This document shows, in pieces, positions 17,297 to 25,535 of a DNA stretch of 64,000 nucleotides. The stretch is from CADEDV01 sp964596345 (GTDB lineage Bacteria > Bacteroidota > Bacteroidia > Chitinophagales > Chitinophagaceae). Positions within the stretch are counted from its first letter, which is position 1; the number at the start of each line of letters is the position of its first letter. The DNA is taken from contig CAZQSZ010000003.1 in NCBI GenBank assembly GCA_964596345.1, positions 310,001 through 374,000 on the forward strand. The letters are read 5' to 3'. The notes below the pieces were generated by a model, which did no database searches, was not told the DNA's origin, and saw only the letters and a list, made by a program, of their open reading frames with translations. The position numbers and the translations under genes are program-made.

Positions 17297-17845
17297 ATGC
17301 AACGGAGAAAATTTATTACACTTTCAGCAATTGTGGCAATGCCTTTTACAGCCATGGCAAAATGGGCCGGTCAATTTTCCTCAAAAAAACCTTTTGTGAT
17401 CAAAAACAAAGAGAGCCGGTTTGGTGATATTGTAAAATTCTTAGGTGTTCATCCTAACGATTTGAAAATATCATCAAAAGATACGGATGGACAGTTATCC
17501 GTTTTTGAATATACCGGCTTGGGACAAGTGGGTCCGGCTTTGCATATTCACTTCAACCAGGATGAAATATTCATGGTCACAGAAGGGGAATATCGTTTTG
17601 TTGTTGGCGGGGAGACTAAAAACCTGGTAGCCGGGGATACTATTTTTCTTCCCCGCAATATTCCACATACCTGGATACAAACAAGTGAAAAAGGAAAGAT
17701 GATCTATTTTTTACAACCTGCGGGTAAGATGGAGGAGTTTTTTCTTATCATGAATAAATTGACGGAGCCACCTTCACCCGAAGAGATCGACAGGATCCAT
17801 GCAGCACACGATATGAAAGTGGTGGGGCCGCCACTCAGTTTATAG
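17297..17845 (+). CDS. exported cupin-domain protein
   Basis: The ATG at 17297 gives 182 residues starting MQRRKFITLSAIVAMPF, a signal with a twin-arginine-like RRKF; earlier in-frame starts lack this context. The cupin barrel spans about 55-145: motif 1 includes HIHFNQDEIFMVTEGEYRF (two His and Glu as metal ligands) and motif 2 is GDTIFLPRNIPHTW (third His). These ligands usually hold Fe, Mn or Zn. The C-terminal helix region (PPSPEEIDRIHAAHDM) is typical of single-domain cupins often called quercetin dioxygenase-like. Substrate unknown. Confidence 0.75.
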   Translation: MQRRKFITLSAIVAMPFTAMAKWAGQFSSKKPFVIKNKESRFGDIVKFLGVHPNDLKISSKDTDGQLSVFEYTGLGQVGPALHIHFNQDEIFMVTEGEYRFVVGGETKNLVAGDTIFLPRNIPHTWIQTSEKGKMIYFLQPAGKMEEFFLIMNKLTEPPSPEEIDRIHAAHDMKVVGPPLSL

Positions 17846-17909
17846 CCTGATTTTCTTTTTAACCAGGTCTGTCTTAAATTACTGACTTAAACGGAGCCCC
17901 GGGCAATGT

Positions 17910-18758
17910 ATGCTGCTAAAAGATTTTAAACCTTCAGCTGCGATAAGCGAATATGTACACCTGTTCAGGATCGTACATTTTTTGTTTGGCCCGGATGACC
18001 CGTTGCCTTTCAAGGCGTATCCGCCCCGGCCGGAGCATTGTTTATCCTTCTTCCCGTTTGACAGGGAAAATATAGAATACTCAGACAGTGATAAGAAAAT
18101 CGGATCACTGCCAGTCATACTTTACGGGCAGCAACTGGGAGTTACGAAACGGTTTGTGGGAAGGGAATTCCTGATTGTACAGGTAGTGTTTCACCCGGGG
18201 GCTTTATACAGGATCACGGGTATACCGGCCGCAGCATTCAATAACGAATGCCTTGATGCCGAAGCGGTCTTCTCTGCAGAACTAAGATTAATCAATGAGC
18301 AGTTGTTCCATGCAGTGCAGTATAATGAAATGATCAGCATCGTGGAGAAATTTGTTTTGCAACTGGTAAAAAAGGTTAGTAAGGATGTTCACCCGGTGGA
18401 CGAAATGAGCAAGATGCTGATCAGGCAGAACGGCAATATCTCCCTGGATAAATTATCCGGACTGTCCTGTTTAAGTCCACGCCAGTTTGAAAGAAAGTTC
18501 AAAGAAAGAACCGGCATTAACCCTAAACTGCTATGCCGGGTAGCCCGGTTTGATAAAGCCTTTCGTTTAAAAAATCTTTACCCGCAAATGGACTGGCTGC
18601 GGATCGCCATCGAATGTGATTACCATGACTACCAGCACCTGGCAAAGGATTATAAAGACTTTACCGGGCTCACACCTGTTACTTTTCACGAGATCGAAAA
18701 CAAATCACCGGAAAGGGCATTCGGATTAACAGAGACTTTTTATGACACAGCATTATGA
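17910..18758 (+). CDS. AraC-family transcriptional regulator
   Basis: A 282-residue regulator. The C-terminal AraC DNA-binding domain has both helix-turn-helix units (about 180-200: ISLDKLSGLSCLSPRQFERKF; and about 225-250: WLRIAIECDYHDYQHLAKDY, ending FTGLTPVTF). The N-terminal half begins like DUF6597-type sensor domains found on many Bacteroidota AraC proteins (IVHFLFGPDDPLPFKAYP). The effector is unknown. Its stop overlaps the start of the next GNAT gene by four bases (ATGA), so the two are translated together and the GNAT gene is a likely functional partner. Confidence 0.85.
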   Translation: MLLKDFKPSAAISEYVHLFRIVHFLFGPDDPLPFKAYPPRPEHCLSFFPFDRENIEYSDSDKKIGSLPVILYGQQLGVTKRFVGREFLIVQVVFHPGALYRITGIPAAAFNNECLDAEAVFSAELRLINEQLFHAVQYNEMISIVEKFVLQLVKKVSKDVHPVDEMSKMLIRQNGNISLDKLSGLSCLSPRQFERKFKERTGINPKLLCRVARFDKAFRLKNLYPQMDWLRIAIECDYHDYQHLAKDYKDFTGLTPVTFHEIENKSPERAFGLTETFYDTAL

Positions 18759-19309
18759 ATACTATAATGCCTACTGTATTAAATTTGCGTATGAATTTAC
18801 CCCTTGTACGTTTCGCCACGGATATTGATGCCGCTCTTATTGCCGACCTGAGCCGCCAAACCTTTTATGAAACCTTTGCTGCTGATAATACAAAGGAAGA
18901 TATGGATAGATTCATGAACGAGCAGTTCACAAAAGAAGCACTCATGAAAGAGGTTGGAGCCCCCGGCAATATTTTTTTACTGGCTTTTGATGCGGATATA
19001 CCAGTGGGCTATGTACGTATGCGGGAAAATAATATTCCGCCTGAACTGGACGATAAGAATGCGCTTGAGATTGCCCGGATATATACGACTACAGATTCAA
19101 TAGGGAAGGGAGTGGGCAGGGCATTGATGGAAAAATGTATTTCCATTGCCCTCGAATTAAAGAAGACAACCGTCTGGCTCGGTGTATGGGAGAAGAATGA
19201 ACGGGCTATCCAGTTCTATACCAAATGGGGCTTTTCGAAATTTGCGGATCATGATTTCGTACTCGGGAATGATAAGCAGAACGACTGGCTGATGAAAAAG
19301 AAACTCTGA
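18755..19309 (+). CDS. GNAT acetyltransferase, PaiA-like
   Basis: A 184-residue acetyltransferase, translationally coupled to the AraC gene. The start of the catalytic domain (RFATDIDAALIADLSRQTFYETFA) and the helices that follow match the PaiA/spermidine acetyltransferase-like subgroup; the acetyl-CoA loop is SIGKGVGRALM and the C-terminal motif is NERAIQFYTKWGFSKF. PaiA relatives acetylate polyamines or similar amines, but the substrate here is unproven. Several nearby Met codons (residues 1, 5, 13) leave the exact start open; the overlap favours the first. Confidence 0.8.
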   Translation: MNTIMPTVLNLRMNLPLVRFATDIDAALIADLSRQTFYETFAADNTKEDMDRFMNEQFTKEALMKEVGAPGNIFLLAFDADIPVGYVRMRENNIPPELDDKNALEIARIYTTTDSIGKGVGRALMEKCISIALELKKTTVWLGVWEKNERAIQFYTKWGFSKFADHDFVLGNDKQNDWLMKKKL

Positions 19310-19313
19310 TCAT

Positions 19314-20288
19314 TTATACTATCCTTTTCCGGATCGCTGCGATAATCTTTTCAGCGTGTGCTCTTGAGTTTTCAATGAAGAGGCGATGCGTATTCATCCC
19401 TCCACAGATAACCCCGGCAAGAAATACATTGTCCACATTGGTCTCATAAGTTTCTTCATTATACACCGGTTTCATTACTTCATCATTGGATAATAGGATC
19501 CCTGTTTTTCGTAAGAAATCAAGGTTCGGCTGGTAGCCTGTCATGGCGATCACCCAGTCGTTGGGGATGGTTATAATTCCGGCTGCTGTTTGTATATCCA
19601 CTTCCTGCTCTCTTATTGCTTTGACTTCAGCATTAAAATAAGCTTTGATGGAGCCTTCTTCAATACGGTTAACAATATCCGGCCTTACCCAGTATTTCAC
19701 CCGTTCTCCAATCTCTTTACCCCGGATCACCATAGTGACTTCAGCCCCTTTGCGCCAGGTTTCCAACGCCGCATCTACAGCAGAGTTATTGGCGCCAACC
19801 ACCAGCACTTTCTGGAAAGCATAGAAATGGGGTTCTTTGTAATAATGGGTCACTTTTGGCAATTCCTCGCCCGGCACATTCAGTAAATAAGGGATATCAT
19901 AAAAACCGGTAGCAATGATAATATGGCTGGCAGTATAGGTTGATTTTGTCGTAAGAACCGTGAAACCATCAGTCATTTTAGTAACTGTTTTCACTTTCTC
20001 AAATAAATGCACATTCAATTGGTGAGCTATGGTAGCCCTCCTGTAATATTCTAACGCCTCTGCCCGGGTTGGTTTGGCGTTATTGGAAACAAAAGGGATA
20101 CCACCGATCTCCAGTCTTTCTGAAGTGGAGAAAAAGGTCATATTCACCGGGTAGTTGTACAAAGAATTAACAAGGCTTCCTTTCTCCAGTACCAGGTAAT
20201 CCAACCCGGCTTTTTTTGCCTCCAGCCCGCAGGCAAGGCCGATTGGGCCACCACCAATGATGATGATGTTGTACTGTTCGTTTTTCAT
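19314..20288 (-). CDS. YpdA-like bacillithiol disulfide reductase
   Basis: A 324-residue FAD/NADPH pyridine nucleotide oxidoreductase of the YpdA (Bdr) family. The FAD site is IIIIGGGPIGLACG (8-21); the NADPH site is VLVVGANNSAVDAALE; the ATG-like FYDIP segment (IIATGFYDIP) and the C-terminal NVFLAGVICGG close the FAD domain. In Firmicutes the GGGPC Cys is the proposed catalytic residue; here that position is Ile16 and a Cys sits at 20 instead. Bacillithiol occurs in Bacteroidota, so the role (recycling oxidised bacillithiol) fits, but no bsh genes are nearby. Convergent with the GNAT gene. Confidence 0.8.
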   Translation of the reverse strand: MKNEQYNIIIIGGGPIGLACGLEAKKAGLDYLVLEKGSLVNSLYNYPVNMTFFSTSERLEIGGIPFVSNNAKPTRAEALEYYRRATIAHQLNVHLFEKVKTVTKMTDGFTVLTTKSTYTASHIIIATGFYDIPYLLNVPGEELPKVTHYYKEPHFYAFQKVLVVGANNSAVDAALETWRKGAEVTMVIRGKEIGERVKYWVRPDIVNRIEEGSIKAYFNAEVKAIREQEVDIQTAAGIITIPNDWVIAMTGYQPNLDFLRKTGILLSNDEVMKPVYNEETYETNVDNVFLAGVICGGMNTHRLFIENSRAHAEKIIAAIRKRIV

Positions 20289-20359
20289 GGTCTCAAAGAT
20301 AAGCCCGCCTCCTGCACGGAAGGGTCGTTTTCATTTTAGGTTTTATCCGCTTTCCCGCT

Positions 20360-20367
20360 TAAATTTG
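20360..20367 (+). promoter_or_regulatory. promoter -7 box of pdhB
   Basis: TAAATTTG is a perfect match to TAnnTTTG, 24 nt before the ATG at 20392. No TTG lies at the expected -33 distance, so only the -7 element is claimed. Confidence 0.35.
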
Positions 20368-20391
20368 CCCACCTAAAAAGCAAGCAAAGAA

Positions 20392-21381
20392 ATGGCAAGA
20401 TCAATTGCATTCCGGGATGCCCTGCGTGAGGCGATGAGTGAGGAAATGAGAAGGGATGACCGGGTTTTCCTGATGGGAGAAGAAGTGGCTGAATACAATG
20501 GTGCCTACAAAGTGAGCCAGGGTATGCTGGCCGAATTTGGCCCGAAAAGGGTGATCGACACACCTATTGCAGAGCTTGGTTTTACTGCCGTTGGAGTAGG
20601 TGCTGCGCAAAATGGTCTTCGCCCTATTGTGGAATTCATGACCTGGAACTTTGCAGTTTTGGCTTTGGATCAAATTCTCAACACGGCTTCTAAAATGCTG
20701 GCAATGAGTGGCGGACAAATTTCTTGCCCCATCGTTTTCAGGGGTGGTAATGGATCAGCCGGTCAGTTGGGTGCTCAACACTCCACAGCTTTTGAAGCGC
20801 TTTATGCTAATATTCCCGGGATTAAAGTGGTATCACCCAGTAATGGTTATGATGCCAAAGGATTGCTGAAACAGGCCATCCGGTATGAAGAAGACCCGGT
20901 AATGTTCATGGAAAGTGAGCAGATGTATGGTGATAAAATGGAAATACCAGAAGAAGAATATTATATCGAACTGGGTAAAGCTGATGTGAAAAGAGCTGGC
21001 CGGGATGTCACTATCGTTTCCTTCAACAAAATGATGAAAGTGGCACTGGGTGCCGCAGAAGAACTACAGAAAGAAGGGATCAGTGCCGAAGTGATTGACC
21101 TGAGGACGATACGTCCGCTGGACTGGAAAACGATCCTGGAAAGTGTTAAGAAGACCAACAGGCTGGTTATTGTGGAAGAGCAATGGCCTTTTGCCTCCGT
21201 ATCCTCCGAGATCACTTACCAGATACAAAAGGAAGGATTTGATTATTTAGATGCCCCGATCCGCCGCATCACTGCTGCTGATGCACCGCTGCACTATGCG
21301 CCCAACCTGGTGGCAGCTGCGTTGCCAGATGTGCCCAGAACCGTGAAGCTGGTAAAAGAGGTGATGTACCAGAAGAAATAA
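20392..21381 (+). CDS. pdhB: pyruvate dehydrogenase E1 component, beta subunit
   Basis: A 329-residue transketolase-like protein: residues 1-180 are the pyrimidine-binding domain (FLMGEEVAEYNGAYKVS, with the Glu that activates thiamine diphosphate, and RVIDTPIAELGFTAVGVGAA) and 200-322 the C-terminal domain (VIDLRTIRPLDW, VEEQWPFASV). With an alpha subunit (PdhA, not in the window) and E2/E3 it makes acetyl-CoA from pyruvate. The sequence is typical of PDH E1 beta; a branched-chain 2-oxoacid E1 beta is less likely. It is transcribed alone and ends at a terminator. The lipoate needed by E2 would come from LipA (46283). Confidence 0.92.
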   Translation: MARSIAFRDALREAMSEEMRRDDRVFLMGEEVAEYNGAYKVSQGMLAEFGPKRVIDTPIAELGFTAVGVGAAQNGLRPIVEFMTWNFAVLALDQILNTASKMLAMSGGQISCPIVFRGGNGSAGQLGAQHSTAFEALYANIPGIKVVSPSNGYDAKGLLKQAIRYEEDPVMFMESEQMYGDKMEIPEEEYYIELGKADVKRAGRDVTIVSFNKMMKVALGAAEELQKEGISAEVIDLRTIRPLDWKTILESVKKTNRLVIVEEQWPFASVSSEITYQIQKEGFDYLDAPIRRITAADAPLHYAPNLVAAALPDVPRTVKLVKEVMYQKK

Positions 21382-21408
21382 TAAATATTAGTTCACTATA
21401 CAACTAAT

Positions 21409-21434
21409 TAACCCTGCTTTTGCGGGGTTTTTTA
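21409..21434 (+). terminator. Rho-independent terminator of pdhB
   Basis: CCCTGC pairs with GCGGGG around a TTTT loop, followed by a T-run; it starts 28 nt after the pdhB stop. Confidence 0.8.
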
Positions 21435-21592
21435 TTAAAACAATATTAGAAAAAGAACTATATCCCACAAATGAGGTATGCTTTACTACCACTTTCCGGG
21501 ATTTTAGAAAAATAGTTTATGAATGATACAACCTTTTGATATTTATACTGCATCTTTGTCTCGGTTTTTCATAGGATATTGGATTTTAAAAC

Positions 21593-21623
21593 GAGGCTGG
21601 GTTTCTACCCGGCCTCTATTTTT
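21593..21623 (+). terminator. orphan terminator, possible end of a small RNA
   Basis: A perfect 10-bp stem (GAGGCTGGGT with ACCCGGCCTC, one G-U) has a TTCT loop and a TATTTTTTT tail. No coding gene ends nearby; the pdhB terminator is 160 nt upstream. CATCTTTG at 21551-21558 is one change from the -7 consensus and would start a transcript of about 55-65 nt. Confidence 0.6.
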
Positions 21624-21769
21624 TTCAGAACGAATCAGACCCGGATATCCTCACTGCATCAAACTCTTCTTTTTGCTCTAATATCCCCGGGAACTCCTCT
21701 TTAAACGGCATTGTTCTTGCCTGCTTCCCTCCAAATCATTTATTTTTACTGCACTTAAAATAAAATGTA

Positions 21770-22930
21770 ATGGCGGATATATTGATCATAGATGATGAGA
21801 AAGCGATACGCAAAACCCTGACGGAAATACTTTCATTTGAAGGATATAAAATTGATGAAGCAGCAGACGGGGAGGAGGGATTAAAAAAGTTCAAGGAAAA
21901 AGCCTACGATGTGGTGCTTTGCGATATTAAGATGCCCAAACTGGATGGTATTGAGTTCCTGCAGAAAGCAGGCGAGAGCAATCCTGACGTTCCCATTATT
22001 ATGATATCTGGCCATGGTAATATTGAAACAGCCGTAGAGGCGGTGAAGAAAGGGGCCTATGATTATATCTCCAAACCGCCGGATCTGAACCGCCTGCTGA
22101 TCACCATCCGTAATGCGATGGATAAAAGCAGCCTGGTTACAGAAACCAAAGTGCTGAAACGAAAAGTGAGCCGGGTGCAGGAAATGATCGGGGATTCCAT
22201 GCCCATTAAAAAGATCAAAGACACGATAGAGAAAGTGGCTCCAACAGAAGCTCGGATACTGATCACCGGAGAAAACGGGGTCGGTAAGGAACTGGTGGCC
22301 CGCTGGGTGCATGAAAAAAGTAACCGGGCCGGCGGACCCATGATCGAAGTGAACTGTGCTGCCATTCCCAGTGAGTTGATCGAAAGTGAATTATTTGGTC
22401 ATGAAAAAGGATCTTTTACTTCCGCCATCAAACAACGGATCGGGAAATTTGAATCAGCCAGCGGAGGCACTTTATTTTTGGATGAGATCGGGGATATGAG
22501 CCCTACTGCGCAGGCCAAAGTTTTGCGGGCATTACAGGAAGGAAAGATCACCCGGGTAGGTGCGGATAAGGATATCAGCGTTGATGTAAGGGTGATCGCT
22601 GCCACGAATAAAGACCTGCTGAAGGAAGTGGAGGCTAAGAATTTCCGGCTCGACCTGTATCACCGTCTCAGTGTTATTTTAATTCATGTTCCTTCCCTGA
22701 ATGACCGGAGAGACGATATCCCCCTGCTGGTGGAACAATTCCTGGATGATATCTGCTCCGACTACGGCACGGCAAGGAAAGCCATCGATGATGATGCCAT
22801 TAAATTATTGCAGGAATATAACTGGACAGGTAATATCCGGGAATTAAGAAACGTGGTGGAACGCCTGGTAATTCTTTCCGGTAAGAATATCACCATCGAA
22901 GATGTAAAGAATTATGTGATGCCGAAATAA
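21770..22930 (+). CDS. sigma-54-interacting response regulator without DNA-binding domain
   Basis: A 386-residue two-component regulator. Receiver domain 1-120 has phospho-acceptor Asp52 (VLCDIKMP), the DD acid pair (IIDDE) and the Thr/Ser-Lys pair (MISGHG, SKP). The AAA+ domain 140-370 has Walker A GENGVGKE, Walker B GGTLFLDEIGDM and the arginine-finger helix. The sigma-54 contact loop, GAFTGA in most family members, reads GSFTSA (214-219). The protein stops just after the AAA+ helical lid (NIRELRNVVERL ... YVMPK) and has no Fis-type HTH, so it cannot bind DNA by the usual means. No sensor kinase is adjacent. Confidence 0.88.
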   Translation: MADILIIDDEKAIRKTLTEILSFEGYKIDEAADGEEGLKKFKEKAYDVVLCDIKMPKLDGIEFLQKAGESNPDVPIIMISGHGNIETAVEAVKKGAYDYISKPPDLNRLLITIRNAMDKSSLVTETKVLKRKVSRVQEMIGDSMPIKKIKDTIEKVAPTEARILITGENGVGKELVARWVHEKSNRAGGPMIEVNCAAIPSELIESELFGHEKGSFTSAIKQRIGKFESASGGTLFLDEIGDMSPTAQAKVLRALQEGKITRVGADKDISVDVRVIAATNKDLLKEVEAKNFRLDLYHRLSVILIHVPSLNDRRDDIPLLVEQFLDDICSDYGTARKAIDDDAIKLLQEYNWTGNIRELRNVVERLVILSGKNITIEDVKNYVMPK

Positions 22931-22932
22931 GA

Positions 22933-23823
22933 TCAGGCCGGTATTGTTGCCAGTGAATTGGCATAGCTGATCACATCACCCAATGAGCCCAGCTGCGTAA
23001 GATTGGCTTCCTGTTGCTGGATACAATGGCTGGCAGGACCGGATATGATCACCGGCGTGGATGCAAATGTTTTGCACAAAGTGGCAATGGAATCATTGAC
23101 ACCCGGGCTGTCGATCGGGGTGATCAGGTGAGCATAAAAATGACTTATCGGATGATGCTTCGCATAATAACCCAGCGTTTCTGTTGCCACGCTGGTTCCG
23201 AAATAAGTAGTCTTTATTCCTCTTTTTCTTAAAAGATAATTGATCACCAGCAGCGGGATCTCGTGTAACTCACCGGGAGGAGAGAAGATCACTACATTAT
23301 ACTTGTCATCGTTTTTGACAGTTAATGCGTCTATAGCAGCTAATATTTTTTTCCGGATAATATGGCTGGAGAAATGTTCCTGGGCAGGAATCACATGATT
23401 GGTCATCCATAATAAACCGATCCGTTGCAAAAAGGGATAAAAGACATGGAGGATACATTTTTCCATACCCATTTTTGCCAGCAGCTCATCGGCAATATGA
23501 TCAAATGTATCCTTATCTAAGGAAAGACTGGCTTCGATCAGTTGATGGACGAATACTTCATAATTGCAGGGCTGAGGTTTTATCTTGGCCACTTCTTCCT
23601 GGATCTGCTCCGGGCTCAGACCAGCGATCTTTGATATTTTGTAGCCGTTATGGTATAAGAAAGAGATGCGTAGTAATTCTTTCAGGTCATCACAGTCATA
23701 GGTCCGGTGCTGGCTTTCCTTTCTTTTCGGGATGAAAAGCTGGTAGCGTTGTTCCCAGATACGCAGGGTGTGGGCCTTTACGCCGCAAAGATTCTCTATA
23801 TCACGGATGCTGAACTGGTTCAT
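22933..23823 (-). CDS. MerR-family regulator with B12-binding domain (CarH/LitR-like)
   Basis: The ATG with its A at 23823 gives 296 residues. Residues 3-70 are a MerR winged HTH (FSIRDIENLCGVKAHTLRIW, RIWEQRY). Residues 85-165 are the B12-binding four-helix bundle with the CarH signature W-x9-EH (Trp139, Glu149, His150). Residues 174-290 are the B12-binding Rossmann domain with E-x-H-x-x (Glu185, His187, the lower-ligand His). CarH/LitR proteins repress in the dark with adenosylcobalamin and release DNA in light. The residue after Trp, His132 in CarH and the light-state ligand, is Met140 here. Target genes unknown; no carotenoid genes are near. Confidence 0.82.
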   Translation of the reverse strand: MNQFSIRDIENLCGVKAHTLRIWEQRYQLFIPKRKESQHRTYDCDDLKELLRISFLYHNGYKISKIAGLSPEQIQEEVAKIKPQPCNYEVFVHQLIEASLSLDKDTFDHIADELLAKMGMEKCILHVFYPFLQRIGLLWMTNHVIPAQEHFSSHIIRKKILAAIDALTVKNDDKYNVVIFSPPGELHEIPLLVINYLLRKRGIKTTYFGTSVATETLGYYAKHHPISHFYAHLITPIDSPGVNDSIATLCKTFASTPVIISGPASHCIQQQEANLTQLGSLGDVISYANSLATIPA

Positions 23824-23831
23824 TATAACGT

Positions 23832-23863
23832 CTAAATTATCATTCTGCCGCTTAAAATGACAA
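23832..23863 (-). promoter_or_regulatory. promoter of the CarH-like regulator
   Basis: On the minus strand TTG (complement of 23861-23863), 21 nt and TAATTTAG (complement of 23832-23839) fit the Bacteroidota promoter with one mismatch. The start codon begins 9 nt downstream of the -7 box, giving a very short leader. Confidence 0.5.
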
Positions 23864-23906
23864 AAAACCACTGGTTTGGTTTAGCAAAACTTTGAATTAT
23901 TATATT

Positions 23907-23935
23907 TTGGGAGGCAGATATTTATAATACTTTTG
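23907..23935 (+). promoter_or_regulatory. Bacteroidota consensus promoter of lepB
   Basis: TTG at 23907-23909, 18 nt, then TACTTTTG at 23928-23935, a perfect TAnnTTTG match. The transcript would have a leader of about 15 nt before the ATG at 23957. Confidence 0.6.
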
Positions 23936-23956
23936 TGACCTACTAAATACAGGTTC

Positions 23957-25477
23957 ATGCCTTTACAGCACATTTTTGTCGTTTATCTTATCGGAACACT
24001 GATCGTTTTCCTGCCCTCTTTTGGTTTTGCCAAACTGTTTACTAAAGCCGGGGTGCCTTCCTGGAAAGCATATATTCCATTTTATAACACCTGGGTCATG
24101 CAGGAGCTTGCACAAAGACCCAAGCACTGGGTTTTCTGGCAATTCATACCTGTGGTAGGCTGGTTTATCAGCATGGGTATTTTTATAGAGTTTGCCAAGT
24201 TGTTTGGCCGTTTCTCTTTAGGTCAGCATACAGGGGCTTCTTTACTAGCACCTGTTTATTTCCCTTATCTCGCTTATAAGCAGGATCCGAAGTTTATTGG
24301 TGCCGAAGCAGTAAGTAAACATAAAAAAGCCGGCTGGAGAGAATGGGTGGATGCAGCGGTATTTGCCGTAGTAGCAGCAACACTGATCCGTACATTTATC
24401 TTTGAAGCCTACACCATCCCATCCGGTTCTATGGAAAAGACATTGCTTGTCAGGGATTTTTTGTTTGTCAGCAAACTGAGCTATGGGCCAAGAATTCCGA
24501 ATACGCCGCTTTCCGTTCCTTTTGTACATAACTATCTTCCTGTCACGAATACCAAATCTTATTCTGAGCTCATTAAGCTCCCTTATATGCGATGGTTCCC
24601 ATCTCCGGTGAAAAGAGGTGATGCAGTGGTATTTAATTTCCCGGCCGGGGATACGGTTATACACAAAAAAGACTATGAATCCCTTACTCCGTATTACTTT
24701 TTAGTTCGAAAAGAAGGAAGGGAATCTGTTTTAACCAATGGTGAGTATAAACCACTGGTTGTTCACCCGGTTGATAAAACGGATAACTACATTAAAAGAT
24801 GTGTTGGAATTGCCGGGGATACTTTGGAAATTGTAGATGGGACTATAAAAATCAATGGGGTTGCACAACCTTTTCCTCCTTATTCAGGCAGACCTTACCT
24901 GGTGAGAATGAAACCTGGCAGAATGCTTTCTGAAGAGTCATTGGAGGATATGGGAATAGCGATTTATGATAATGACCTTAATATTGTAAATGTTGAGGGT
25001 TATCAGTATATGGTTAACATGACAGAAAGTGAAAAAGCAATTTTAGAGAAATCCGGTTTTACAGATCATGTCCAACCATATATTGATAATACGCCTAATA
25101 GAATAGCTTATTTTCCATTTGACACTTTACATAGATGGTCTTTAGATACATATGGTGCAATCTGGATCCCCAAAAAAGGAGCAACCCTCCAACTTACTGC
25201 TGAGAATTATTCCATCTACGAAAGAGCTATCCGGGTATATGAACACAATGATTTCTATTTGCAGAATGGCAAGTTCTTCCTGAATGGAAAGGAAACAACC
25301 AGCTATACCTTCAAAATGGATTATTACTGGATGATGGGAGATAACCGTCACGGATCACAGGACAGCCGTTACTGGGGATTTGTTCCGGAAGACCGTATCG
25401 TGGGCAAAGCCTGGATGATCTGGTTCAGCTGGGAAGGAGGACCACGATGGAAACGGTTGTTTAACATCGTAAAATAA
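23957..25477 (+). CDS. lepB: signal peptidase I, Bacteroidota long form
   Basis: A 506-residue inner-membrane protease that removes signal peptides from exported proteins. Residues 1-110 hold extra hydrophobic segments typical of the Bacteroidota form; a further helix at about 130-150 (AAVFAVVAATLIRTFIF) anchors the catalytic domain. The nucleophile Ser is in IPSGSMEKTL (box B), the general-base Lys in DNYIKRCVGIAGDT (box D), and box E is MMGDNRHGSQDSRYWG. About 140 residues are inserted between boxes D and E, and their DNA (about 24840-25200) looks more AT-rich than the flanks. Divergent from the CarH-like gene. Confidence 0.93.
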   Translation: MPLQHIFVVYLIGTLIVFLPSFGFAKLFTKAGVPSWKAYIPFYNTWVMQELAQRPKHWVFWQFIPVVGWFISMGIFIEFAKLFGRFSLGQHTGASLLAPVYFPYLAYKQDPKFIGAEAVSKHKKAGWREWVDAAVFAVVAATLIRTFIFEAYTIPSGSMEKTLLVRDFLFVSKLSYGPRIPNTPLSVPFVHNYLPVTNTKSYSELIKLPYMRWFPSPVKRGDAVVFNFPAGDTVIHKKDYESLTPYYFLVRKEGRESVLTNGEYKPLVVHPVDKTDNYIKRCVGIAGDTLEIVDGTIKINGVAQPFPPYSGRPYLVRMKPGRMLSEESLEDMGIAIYDNDLNIVNVEGYQYMVNMTESEKAILEKSGFTDHVQPYIDNTPNRIAYFPFDTLHRWSLDTYGAIWIPKKGATLQLTAENYSIYERAIRVYEHNDFYLQNGKFFLNGKETTSYTFKMDYYWMMGDNRHGSQDSRYWGFVPEDRIVGKAWMIWFSWEGGPRWKRLFNIVK

Positions 25478-25535
25478 ACTACCTTTAAATGCCCTTGACA
25501 CAATCAGGGGCATTGTTGTCTTTAAACCTTAGTAC

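Larger units (their letters stand above)
21382..21769. other. 388-nt intergenic region with two terminators and no gene
   Basis: The first hairpin (21409-21434) ends pdhB. A second, stronger one (21593-21623) lies 160 nt later with no protein-coding frame between them. The region between is AT-rich and may hold a small RNA. The last 150 nt (T/C-rich) leads to the sigma-54 response regulator; TATTTTTA near 21741 is a weak -7 candidate. Confidence 0.5.
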
